Below, piece by piece: positions 34,402 to 41,370 of a stretch of 42,713 bases of DNA (position 1 is the stretch's first letter; each line of letters begins with the position of its first letter). The notes beneath the pieces are model-generated. The model saw only the letters and a list, made by a program, of their open reading frames with translations, searched no databases and was not told the origin of the DNA. The DNA is taken from the NCBI GenBank assembly GCA_024698685.1, contig JAILQZ010000027.1, positions 1 to 42,713 on the forward strand, in the 5' to 3' direction. The translations under genes were made by a program, and so were the position numbers. This DNA is from a bacterium. Its GTDB lineage: Bacteria; Actinomycetota; Coriobacteriia; Coriobacteriales; CADBOM01.

Positions 34402-35022
34402 ATGAGCTTTCTTGATTTGAGCGTCAAAGACTTCACGGAGGTCCTCGCTTCCAAGGCCGCAGTGCCCGGTGGAGGCGGCGCTTCCGCTCTCGTCGGAGCC
34501 ATCGGAGTCGCTCTCGGAAACATGGTTGGCAACCTCACCGTCGGCAAGAAGAAGTATGCGGACGTGGAGGAAGAGGTCTACGCGCTCATGGACGAGTGCC
34601 AGACCCTTCGCGAAGAGCTCCTCAAGCTCATCGACGGCGACGCCGAGGTCTTCGAGCCCCTCTCCAAGGCATACGGAATCCCCAAGGACGATCCCAACCG
34701 CGCCGAGATCATGGAGAACGCACTCAAGCTCGGGTGCTCCGTTCCCATGGACATCATGCGCACGATCGGCAAGTGCCTTGACGTCATCAAGCGCCTCGGT
34801 GAGATCGGCTCCGCCCTTGCCATCTCCGATGCAGGTTGCGGCGCAGTCTGCTGCAAGGCGGGACTGCAGGCGGCTAGCTTCAACGTCTTCATCAACACCA
34901 AGGCGATGACCGACCGCGAGTATGCCGAGGGCCTCGAGAAGGAGGCCAACGAGCTTCTTGACAAGTATTGCCCGCTGGCAGACGAGATCTATCAGGTTGT
35001 CGACAATAGGATTAGAGGTTAA
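34402..35022 (+). CDS. fchA: Methenyl-THF cyclohydrolase, FchA/formiminotransferase-cyclodeaminase family
   Basis: 206 residues from ATG 34402; the earlier in-frame ATG at 34339 lies in the stem-loop region. The N-terminal signature AAVPGGGGASALVGAIGVALGNMVGNLT is typical of the cyclodeaminase fold, and helical character continues to the end (VPMDIMRTIG, AISDAGCGAV). The length matches stand-alone FchA of acetogens and purine fermenters rather than the bifunctional FTCD. It hydrolyses 5,10-methenyl-THF to 10-formyl-THF. It lies two bases before folD, whose product lacks cyclohydrolase residues, so the two are complementary. Confidence 0.9.
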   Translation: MSFLDLSVKDFTEVLASKAAVPGGGGASALVGAIGVALGNMVGNLTVGKKKYADVEEEVYALMDECQTLREELLKLIDGDAEVFEPLSKAYGIPKDDPNRAEIMENALKLGCSVPMDIMRTIGKCLDVIKRLGEIGSALAISDAGCGAVCCKAGLQAASFNVFINTKAMTDREYAEGLEKEANELLDKYCPLADEIYQVVDNRIRG

Positions 35023-35024
35023 CA

Positions 35025-35879
35025 ATGGCCCAGGTACTCAGTGGAAAAGAGGTCGCAGCTGCCCTCAACGAGCGCATCGCAGCTGAAGTCGAGGAGCTCA
35101 AGGCCCAAGGCGTAGAGCCCACTCTGGCGATTCTCCGCGTTGGCGAGCGTGCAGACGATCTGTCCTACGAGCGCGGCGCAACCAAGCGCGCGGACAGCGT
35201 CGGTGTCGCCGTCAAGAAGGTCGTCCTCCCCGAGGATACCGACCGCGCAACGCTGCTCGCCGAGATCGAGAAGCTCAACGCCGACGACAGCGTCCATGGC
35301 GTCCTCATGTTCCGTCCCCTCCCCAATCGCGATGACGACGAGGCTGCACGCAACGCACTCGCACCCGAGAAGGACATCGACGGAATCACCGATGGCTCGA
35401 TGGTCGGCGTCTTCGCCAACACCAAGCAGGGCTTCGCTCCCTGCACGGCGCAGGCCTGCATCGAGATCCTCGACCATTACGGAATCGACCCCAAGGGCAA
35501 GCGCGTCACGATCATCGGACGCAGCCTTGTCATCGGCCGCCCGGTCGCTATGATGCTCATGCACAGGCATGCTACGATCACGATCTGCCACACCAGGACG
35601 ATCGACATCCCGTCGATCACCAAGGAGGCTGATATCGTCCTCGCGGCAGCCGGCGTCATGGAGAGCGTCGATGCCAACTACTTCAAGCCCGGCCAGATCG
35701 TCATCGACGTGGGAATCAACTGGAACGAAGAGAAGCAGAAGCTCTGCGGCGATGTCAAGTTCGACGAGGTCGAGCCCATCGTCGACGCCATCACCCCGGT
35801 TCCCGGCGGTGTTGGATCAGTCACCACCAGCGTGCTCATCAGCCACGTCGTCGAGGCTGCAAAGAGAACTTTGGCCTAG
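35025..35879 (+). CDS. folD: FolD-family methylene-THF dehydrogenase, apparently lacking cyclohydrolase residues
   Basis: 284 residues from ATG 35025 with AGAGGTT upstream, two bases after fchA. The PEKDIDG motif, the Rossmann GRSLVIGRPVAMML and the C-terminal TPVPGGVGSVTTSVL are diagnostic of FolD. In E. coli FolD the catalytic sequence is Y50-x3-K54-x-K56 with Q98; here Y48 is kept, but A52 occupies the K54 position and the usual GILVQLPLP reads GVLMFRPLP, with F96 for Q98. In the human enzyme the equivalent Lys56 and Gln100 are needed for cyclohydrolase activity while dehydrogenase can persist. I infer a monofunctional NAD(P)-dependent dehydrogenase converting methylene- to methenyl-THF. 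Cofactor preference cannot be read safely. Confidence 0.92.
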   Translation: MAQVLSGKEVAAALNERIAAEVEELKAQGVEPTLAILRVGERADDLSYERGATKRADSVGVAVKKVVLPEDTDRATLLAEIEKLNADDSVHGVLMFRPLPNRDDDEAARNALAPEKDIDGITDGSMVGVFANTKQGFAPCTAQACIEILDHYGIDPKGKRVTIIGRSLVIGRPVAMMLMHRHATITICHTRTIDIPSITKEADIVLAAAGVMESVDANYFKPGQIVIDVGINWNEEKQKLCGDVKFDEVEPIVDAITPVPGGVGSVTTSVLISHVVEAAKRTLA

Positions 35880-35938
35880 CAGAAGAAATTGTCGAAGTTG
35901 GAAATATAAGCGTCGTTACTTTAGGAAAGGATACTGAC

Positions 35939-36742
35939 ATGATCATCATTGGCGAGAAAATCAACGGTTCCATCCCCAAGACCTCCGCTGCTATCGATGC
36001 CCATGACGAGGAGTACATCCGCTACCTCGCCAAGGCTCAGACCGAGGTCGGAGCAGACTACCTCGACTGCTGCGCTTCCCGCGTAGACAACGAGCTTGGC
36101 ATCCAGGAGTGGCTCATCGGCCTCATCCAGGAAGAGTCCGATCTGCCGATCTGCCTCGACAGCCCGAGCCCGCAGACCCTCGTTGAGGCCATGAAGTTCT
36201 GCAACAAGCCTGGAATCATCAACTCCATCTCCATGGAGGGCGACAAGTGCGAGGTCATCCTCCCCGCCATCCAGGGAACCGAGTGGGGCGTCGTCGCCCT
36301 TCTCTGCGACAACAACGGAATCCCCGAGGATGCCGAGGGACGTCTCGAGGTCTTCGCCGACCTCATGGAGGTTCTCAAGGAGTACGACATCGATCCTAGC
36401 CGCGTATACATCGATCCGCTGGTCGAGACCCTGGGCGCCAACGAGGAGTCCCTCCTCTGCTTCGCCGAGGTGTGCCGCGAGGTCAAGAAGCAGTATCCGA
36501 CCATCCACATCACCTCTGGTCTCTCCAACATCTCCTATGGCCTGCCTGTCCGCAAGATGATCAACATGGCCTTCATGACCCTTGCCATGAACGCTGGCAT
36601 GGACTCCGCTATCATCGATCCGCTGAGCCGCGACCTCCGCGGAATCATCTATGCGACCGACGCTCTCCTCGCTGAGGACGAGATGGCCATCGAGTACATC
36701 GGTGCCTATCGCGAGGGCCTCTTCGGACCGGTTCAGCAGTAG
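35939..36742 (+). CDS. Methyl-THF:corrinoid protein methyltransferase (AcsE/MtvA/MtrH-like, pterin-binding fold)
   Basis: 267 residues from ATG 35939 with AGGAAAGGA upstream. The protein aligns by eye along its length with Moorella AcsE: MIIIGEKING, ICLDSPSP, GIINSISMEG, YIDPLVETLG, SGLSNISYGLP and AMNAGMDSAI, including the Asp and Asn residues that bind the pterin. The family moves methyl groups between 5-methyl-THF and a cobalamin protein: AcsE in Wood-Ljungdahl metabolism, MtvA in vanillate O-demethylation. It lies 59 bases after folD and is followed by a terminator and two UroD-like genes, which resembles the MtvA-MtvB pairing. No corrinoid protein gene lies in the window. Confidence 0.9.
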   Translation: MIIIGEKINGSIPKTSAAIDAHDEEYIRYLAKAQTEVGADYLDCCASRVDNELGIQEWLIGLIQEESDLPICLDSPSPQTLVEAMKFCNKPGIINSISMEGDKCEVILPAIQGTEWGVVALLCDNNGIPEDAEGRLEVFADLMEVLKEYDIDPSRVYIDPLVETLGANEESLLCFAEVCREVKKQYPTIHITSGLSNISYGLPVRKMINMAFMTLAMNAGMDSAIIDPLSRDLRGIIYATDALLAEDEMAIEYIGAYREGLFGPVQQ

Positions 36743-36789
36743 TATTCGAACACCTTTTCCGGCAGGCCATTCGGCCGATCGGAAAGCTC

Positions 36790-36829
36790 AAGGGGTGCCG
36801 TGGCAAGAGCTGCGGCACCCCTTCTTTCA
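36790..36829 (+). terminator. Terminator of the one-carbon operon
   Basis: An 11-bp stem (36790-36800 with 36813-36823, 12-nt loop) is followed by CTTTC. It lies 48 bases after the methyltransferase stop and separates the folate genes from the UroD-like genes. The rest of 36830-37062 has no gene but holds the palindrome at 36872. Confidence 0.75.
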
Positions 36830-36871
36830 TACCCATCAGTCGGCTAACTCCCGACATGCGTCAAACCATAT

Positions 36872-36888
36872 GTTTCGATTATCGAAAC
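36872..36888. promoter_or_regulatory. Perfect 17-bp palindrome, candidate operator
   Basis: GTTTCGAT-T-ATCGAAAC is an uninterrupted 8-bp dyad around one central base, in a noncoding AT-rich region about 190 bases upstream of the candidate promoter of the next gene. It is unlike a terminator because it has no loop or T-run. It is a plausible binding site for a dimeric regulator. Confidence 0.5.
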
Positions 36889-37062
36889 TCACTTGTCCAA
36901 AATTCCTAGATTCTCGCTTTGCGCGCGCACTATTCTGCATAATTGCCCGAAAAATTTCACTACGACGAATTATTACGTTTGTACCGATTTGCCATTTCCG
37001 CCGCTCAAACGCAAAAAGCGCAATGTTTCCGCTATACGCATTACCCAATAGGGCGATTTCAC

Positions 37063-37091
37063 TTTACGGCGACTTGTCCAATCTTTACAAT
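37063..37091 (+). promoter_or_regulatory. Candidate promoter of UroD-like copy 2
   Basis: TTTACG (37063-37068), a 17-bp spacer and TACAAT (37086-37091) lie 74 bases upstream of ATG 37165. Confidence 0.5.
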
Positions 37092-37164
37092 CAACTATGT
37101 ATGTATTCGATATCGACCTGGACCATCAATCCAACTCGCAAGGTCGAAGAATAGGAGTATTTCA

Positions 37165-38247
37165 ATGGGAGAGAAGATCAACCGCCGTCTGAACATGCTG
37201 AAGGCATACCATCACGAGGATCCCTGGTGGATTCCCAGCGATAGCGATCAGCAGTTCTTCATGCCGCTGCCCGTCATGGGCGAGGCAGCCCTGCCAGGCC
37301 ACTCCGTCGACTGGTATGGCGTCCCGTTCTATTGGGGAGAGAACCAGCCCGGCCCGATGCCCGACTACGACTATCCCTTCCTTCTCGAGGAAGTCGGAGA
37401 GTGGGAGGAGAAGGTCACCTGGCCCGACCTCGACGCCCCCGAGCGCGAGTGGAAGGCTGGAGCGGAGAAGGACCTCGCAAACTGGGATAGCGAGAACAAG
37501 GTCCTCAGCATCATCATGGTCAACGGCCTTTGGGAGCGCTTCCATGCTTTCCTGGGCATGGAGAACGCATTCTGCGCATTCTACGAGGATCCCGAGGCTA
37601 CCAAGGCCCTCCTCGAGAGGATCGCGGACTACAAGGTCGACCAGATCAACCACTTCGCCAAGTACTATCACCCCGACAAGGTCCAGTTCCATGACGATTA
37701 CGGCACCGAGCGCGGCCTGATGCTGTCGAAGGACATGTGGCGCGAGTTCATCAAGCCCAACCTCAAGAAGGTCATTGACGCCGCCCACGCCAACGGCATC
37801 GTCTACGAGCATCATAGCTGCGGAAAGGTAATCGAGTTGTTCGATGACCTCAAGGAGCTCGGAATCGATGCCTGGAACCCCGTCCAGGAGGTCAACGGCC
37901 CGGTCGATCTCATCAAGAACAACAGGGAGGTCACCTTCGTATGCGGATTCAATGCCCGCAACCTCGAGGAGACCGCGCTTTGCTCCAACGAGGAGAAGCA
38001 GCAGTGGATCTACGACCGCATCCAGGTGCTCAAGGATTGCCCCAACTGGATCGCAGCTCCCTACAACTGCAACGTCAACGCCCTCTTCTGCGAGCAGAAC
38101 ATCTGGAAGATCAACAAGCCGAAGTACGATGCGCTCGGCCTCACTGGCAAGCCCTACGAGATGCCCGGCGAGGAGGACATGACCGGCGGCATCACCAACA
38201 GCGCGAAGGAGAGCTTCAAGGACAAGTGGGAGGACGCTGACCTCTAG
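37165..38247 (+). CDS. UroD/MtaA-family methyltransferase-like protein (copy 2)
   Basis: 360 residues from ATG 37165 with AGGAG seven bases upstream; an in-frame ATG at 36943 would place 74 noncoding-looking residues across the promoter. UroD-superfamily features: FHDDYGTERGLML (about 171-183), YEHHSCGKVIELF (about 213-225), ELGIDAWNPVQ and a Cys-rich C-terminus. The H-x-C-G motif plus later cysteines (APYNC, about 82 residues on) fit an MtbA/MtaA-like zinc site (H-x-C-x74-C in MtbA). The RPPVWxMRQAGR block of HemE is absent. It follows the methyl-THF methyltransferase and probably transfers a methyl group from an unknown donor to a corrinoid protein, or from methyl-corrinoid to an acceptor. 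Confidence 0.83.
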   Translation: MGEKINRRLNMLKAYHHEDPWWIPSDSDQQFFMPLPVMGEAALPGHSVDWYGVPFYWGENQPGPMPDYDYPFLLEEVGEWEEKVTWPDLDAPEREWKAGAEKDLANWDSENKVLSIIMVNGLWERFHAFLGMENAFCAFYEDPEATKALLERIADYKVDQINHFAKYYHPDKVQFHDDYGTERGLMLSKDMWREFIKPNLKKVIDAAHANGIVYEHHSCGKVIELFDDLKELGIDAWNPVQEVNGPVDLIKNNREVTFVCGFNARNLEETALCSNEEKQQWIYDRIQVLKDCPNWIAAPYNCNVNALFCEQNIWKINKPKYDALGLTGKPYEMPGEEDMTGGITNSAKESFKDKWEDADL

Positions 38248-38278
38248 GCCATCGCCCCGCATACCCCTTCGAAAGCAG

Positions 38279-38308
38279 GCCGGCGCTCCGAAAGGGGTGC
38301 CGGCTTTT
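38279..38308 (+). terminator. Terminator after UroD-like copy 2
   Basis: A 6-bp GCCGGC core stem extends by five further pairs with wobbles (38279-38289 with 38294-38304), followed by TTTT. It makes copies 2 and 3 separate transcription units. Confidence 0.7.
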
Positions 38309-38388
38309 CGCTATTGTTCCATAATTGCGGTCTAATTCCACACCATTCATTACCACCATTGAACTGAGCCTGCAAATTCCACGCTGTG

Positions 38389-38407
38389 TGGATGAAATTC
38401 ACATCCA
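38389..38407. promoter_or_regulatory. Inverted repeat upstream of UroD-like copy 3
   Basis: TGGATG-N7-CATCCA (arms 38389-38394 and 38402-38407) lies about 60 bases upstream of a TATACT box (38466-38471). The position suits an activator site, since no good -35 is present. The rest of 38309-38519 contains no gene. Confidence 0.35.
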
Positions 38408-38465
38408 TAACCTCGGTTTTTTACATATGACAACTGAACCTCTCGCTTTTGCGCAAATTAGGCCT

Positions 38466-38471
38466 TATACT
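38466..38471 (+). promoter_or_regulatory. Candidate -10 of UroD-like copy 3
   Basis: TATACT lies 48 bases before ATG 38520, with no convincing -35 at 16-18 bp. Confidence 0.3.
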
Positions 38472-38519
38472 TATTGGGCACTAATTAGACTCGCATCCAA
38501 TTAGAAATGAGGTTTACCC

Positions 38520-39563
38520 ATGCTTACCGCAAGAGAGAACATGCGACAAGCGATCATCGGCGGCACCCCTGATCGCTATGTCAACCAGTACGAGGCGATC
38601 CAGCTTCTCTTCGATCCCTTCTCGCTGTTCCACAACCCGCGCCCGATGCCCGGCGAGAGACATGTGCTCAACGCTTGGGGAATCAGCAACTCCTTCCCCG
38701 AGGGCGAGCCTGGAGCATTCCCGGATCATGCCGAGGGTCTCATCGTCTGCGATGACATCGAGAAGTGGGAAGAGCAGATCATCATGCCCGACATCAACCT
38801 CATCACCGATGAGGAGTGGGATATCTGCAAGAAGATGTACGACGCCGTCGACACCGAGAAGGCATACAAGGCTGTCTTCGTCGCTCCTGGCCTCTTCGAG
38901 CAGACCCATCATCTGATGTCGATCGAAGAGGCTCTCGTCAACTACATGGACGAGCCCGAGCTCATGGGAGAGATCCTCGACTACCTCGTCGAGTGGGAGC
39001 TCCTGATCGCAAAGGGCGTTTGCGAGAACCTGCATCCCGACATGCTCTTCCATCATGACGACTGGGGCAGCGAGAGGAACTCCTTCTTCCCGCCGGAAAT
39101 GTTCAACGAGTTCTTCACCAAGCGCTATGCGAAGGTCTACGGCTACTACAAGGAGCACGGCTGCGAGTTCGTCGTCCATCACAGCGACAGCTACGCCGCC
39201 AACCTCGTCCCCTACATGATCGACATGGGCATCGACGTCTGGCAGGGCTGCATGGAGTCCAACGACGTTCCGGCACTCGTCGACAAGTACCAGGGCCAGA
39301 TCACCTTCATGGGCAACGTCGACAACAAGGCCATCGACTTCGAGGGTTGGACCGTGGAGGATTGCGAGAGGGCAGCGGAGAAGGCGCTCGAGCTTCCGAT
39401 GACGGGCTACATCCCCTGCATCACCCAGGGCGGCCCGGGCAGCGTATTCCCAGGCGCATATGCAGAGCTCGCGAAGCAGATCGACCGCATCAACTGCGAG
39501 AAGTTCGGCTTCACCCAGGAGGAGCTCGACGCGCAGCGCATGGATTGGCAGATTCTGTTCTAA
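38520..39563 (+). CDS. UroD-family methyltransferase-like protein (copy 3, HxD variant)
   Basis: 347 residues from ATG 38520 with GAGG seven bases upstream. The fold signature matches copies 1 and 2: FHHDDWGSERNSFF (about 178-191), VVHHSDSYAANLV (about 218-230), DMGIDVWQGCM and MGNVDNKAIDF. The zinc-motif Cys of H-x-C is replaced by Asp (H-S-D), as in many UroD-like methyl donor methyltransferases of uncertain metal site, so its metal chemistry may differ from copy 2. HemE N-terminal residues are absent. It has its own promoter region and terminator. I infer a substrate-specific methyltransferase partner of the folate cluster; substrate and acceptor unknown. Confidence 0.82.
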   Translation: MLTARENMRQAIIGGTPDRYVNQYEAIQLLFDPFSLFHNPRPMPGERHVLNAWGISNSFPEGEPGAFPDHAEGLIVCDDIEKWEEQIIMPDINLITDEEWDICKKMYDAVDTEKAYKAVFVAPGLFEQTHHLMSIEEALVNYMDEPELMGEILDYLVEWELLIAKGVCENLHPDMLFHHDDWGSERNSFFPPEMFNEFFTKRYAKVYGYYKEHGCEFVVHHSDSYAANLVPYMIDMGIDVWQGCMESNDVPALVDKYQGQITFMGNVDNKAIDFEGWTVEDCERAAEKALELPMTGYIPCITQGGPGSVFPGAYAELAKQIDRINCEKFGFTQEELDAQRMDWQILF

Positions 39564-39587
39564 GGGGTTTCCACAACTGCGAAAGCG

Positions 39588-39617
39588 AAGGAGCCGCGAA
39601 AAACGCGGCTCCTTTTC
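39588..39617. terminator. Bidirectional terminator between UroD-like copy 3 and purN
   Basis: A perfect 11-bp stem (39588-39598 with 39604-39614, 5-nt loop) is followed by TTTTC on the plus strand. Convergent gene ends lie on both sides. Confidence 0.8.
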
Positions 39618-39646
39618 TTGTTCTATGCGCGGGGTGAAAAGCGAAG

Positions 39647-40225
39647 CTAGATAACCAGCTTGCCCGTGGCGATGTCCTGCAGAACCTGCGGATAGAGCTC
39701 GTGCTCGACCGCATGGATCTTATCCTCGAGCGACTCGAGCGTGTCATCGTCTGCAACCTCCACAGCGCGCTGCGCGAGAATCGGGCCGCAATCGTACTCC
39801 TCGTTCGCGATGTGCACGGTAACGCCGGTTACCTTCACGCCGTATTCGAAGGCGTCCGCTATGCCATGCGCGCCCTTGAACGAGGGCAGGAGCGCCGGAT
39901 GGATGTTGATGATCCTGTTCGGGAACGCCGAGAGAAGCGGCTCGGTCACCATGCGCATATAGCCTGCCATCGCAACATATTCGCAACCTGCAGCGAGCAG
40001 GGCTTCTGCTATGCGGCGATCCGCAGCCTCGCGATCGGCGTAGTCGGCGGCGCACATCGCAAGCGTGGGAATCCCGGCGGCTTCGGCGCGCTTGAGCCCA
40101 TAGACGCTCTCGCGCGACGAGACGACCAGCTCTATCTTGGCATCGAGCTCGCCGGCGGCGATCGCATCGATCATCGCCTGCAGGTTGGTGCCGCTGCCGG
40201 AGATCAGCACTCCGAGGCGGATCAT
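39647..40225 (-). CDS. purN: Phosphoribosylglycinamide formyltransferase (10-formyl-THF dependent)
   Basis: 192 residues from ATG 40225, overlapping the purM stop by four bases (ATGA). The N-terminal MIRLGVLISGSGTNLQAMID and the catalytic N-x-H motif in RIINIHPALLPSFKG, with D in the following EYDCGPIL loop, identify PurN. It transfers the formyl group of 10-formyl-THF to GAR, the third step of purine synthesis. Its cosubstrate is the product of the ligase/cyclohydrolase encoded 3-7 kb upstream. Co-transcribed with purM. Confidence 0.96.
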   Translation of the reverse strand: MIRLGVLISGSGTNLQAMIDAIAAGELDAKIELVVSSRESVYGLKRAEAAGIPTLAMCAADYADREAADRRIAEALLAAGCEYVAMAGYMRMVTEPLLSAFPNRIINIHPALLPSFKGAHGIADAFEYGVKVTGVTVHIANEEYDCGPILAQRAVEVADDDTLESLEDKIHAVEHELYPQVLQDIATGKLVI

Positions 40226-41328
40226 GCGAAGATCTCCGCATCCGAGCTGGCGTAGACGACCCTGCCCTTGGCCTCAGCATCCTGAGCGGCGACGATCTCA
40301 CCGATGCGATAGGGCGTCTCCCCTGCCTGCGCGAAGAACTCCATTACGTTATCCGCGCTATCGGCCGGGCAGATGATGCACATGCCCACTCCGCAGTTGA
40401 AGGTCTTGAGCGCCTCGACGCTGGAGAGGCTGGCGGCTTCGACAACGCGCTTGATGATCGGGAGTACCGGCCAGCTGCCGAGCTCGACGCGTGCATCGAG
40501 CCCTTTGGGCAAGGCGCGGTCGAGGTTCTCGGTGATGCCGCCGCCGGTGATGTGCGCGCATGCATGGATGGGCAGGCCCTTCTTGAGCGCGCTCAGCAAC
40601 GGCTTGACGTAGATTCGCGTGGGTTGTAGCAGCGCCATACCCGCTGAGAGGCCACCAAATGCCTCACAAGGCGCGTTTAGCTCCTCATCCGTAAGAGTAT
40701 CGGCAAATGCCTTTCTGACCAGCGAGAAGCCGTTTGAGTGGATTCCAGAGGATGCGAGGCCGATGATGGCATCGCCCTCGCGCACCAGCTCGGGACCGAT
40801 CGCCTTGGGGGCGTCGACCACACCGACGCAGAATCCGGAGAGATCGTAATCGTCGGGATCCATAGCGCCTGGGTGCTCGGCCATCTCGCCGCCGACGAGC
40901 GCGCAGCCCGCCTGCCTGCAGCCATCGGCGATTCCATCGACGATCGTGGAGACGAGCTCGGTCTCGAGTTTTCCGATTGCGATATAGTCGAGGAAGAAGA
41001 GGGGCTCCGCGCCTACGACGACGACATCGTTGACGCACATGGCAACGAGGTCGATCCCGACGGTTCCATGGACGCCGAGCCTCTTGGCGAGCATCAGCTT
41101 GGTGCCTACTCCATCGGTGCCGGAGACGAGGATGGGCTCGGTCATCTCCTTGAGCTTGGCAGCGGAGAAGAATCCTCCGAAGCCTCCGATCGAGCCGATG
41201 ACCTCCTCACGATTGGTGGACTTGACGGCGGCACGGATTGCATCGACCGCACGCGCGCCCTCCGCAGTGCTCACACCCGCGTCTGCGTAGGTGATCTGCC
41301 CTCTATCCTGCTTGGAAACGGTTGCCAT
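40222..41328 (-). CDS. purM: Phosphoribosylformylglycinamidine cyclo-ligase (AIR synthetase)
   Basis: 368 residues from ATG 41328. The PurM signature is clear: TYADAGVSTAEG, GTDGVGTKLMLA, the DLVAMCVNDVVVVGAEPLFFLDY block and ASSGIHSNGFSLVRKAF. It closes the imidazole ring of FGAM with ATP to give AIR in the cytoplasm. The Shine-Dalgarno is a GAGAGAGA stretch. It lies 42 bases after the sortase gene on the same strand and overlaps purN, so the two purine genes form a coupled pair. Confidence 0.96.
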   Translation of the reverse strand: MATVSKQDRGQITYADAGVSTAEGARAVDAIRAAVKSTNREEVIGSIGGFGGFFSAAKLKEMTEPILVSGTDGVGTKLMLAKRLGVHGTVGIDLVAMCVNDVVVVGAEPLFFLDYIAIGKLETELVSTIVDGIADGCRQAGCALVGGEMAEHPGAMDPDDYDLSGFCVGVVDAPKAIGPELVREGDAIIGLASSGIHSNGFSLVRKAFADTLTDEELNAPCEAFGGLSAGMALLQPTRIYVKPLLSALKKGLPIHACAHITGGGITENLDRALPKGLDARVELGSWPVLPIIKRVVEAASLSSVEALKTFNCGVGMCIICPADSADNVMEFFAQAGETPYRIGEIVAAQDAEAKGRVVYASSDAEIFA

Positions 41329-41370
41329 ATGAATCTCTCTCTCAGGGGTTTCCGCAAACGAACGCAGCTA

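Noticed and set aside
32596-35025. 809-codon minus-strand frame across the formate-THF ligase and FchA genes
   Set aside because: Crosses two conserved genes and their intergenic region with Asp/Leu/Gly-rich shadow composition.
36943-37164. N-terminal extension of UroD-like copy 2 to ATG 36943
   Set aside because: It would span the candidate promoter and the AT-rich noncoding region, while ATG 37165 has a good AGGAG site and begins the family fold.
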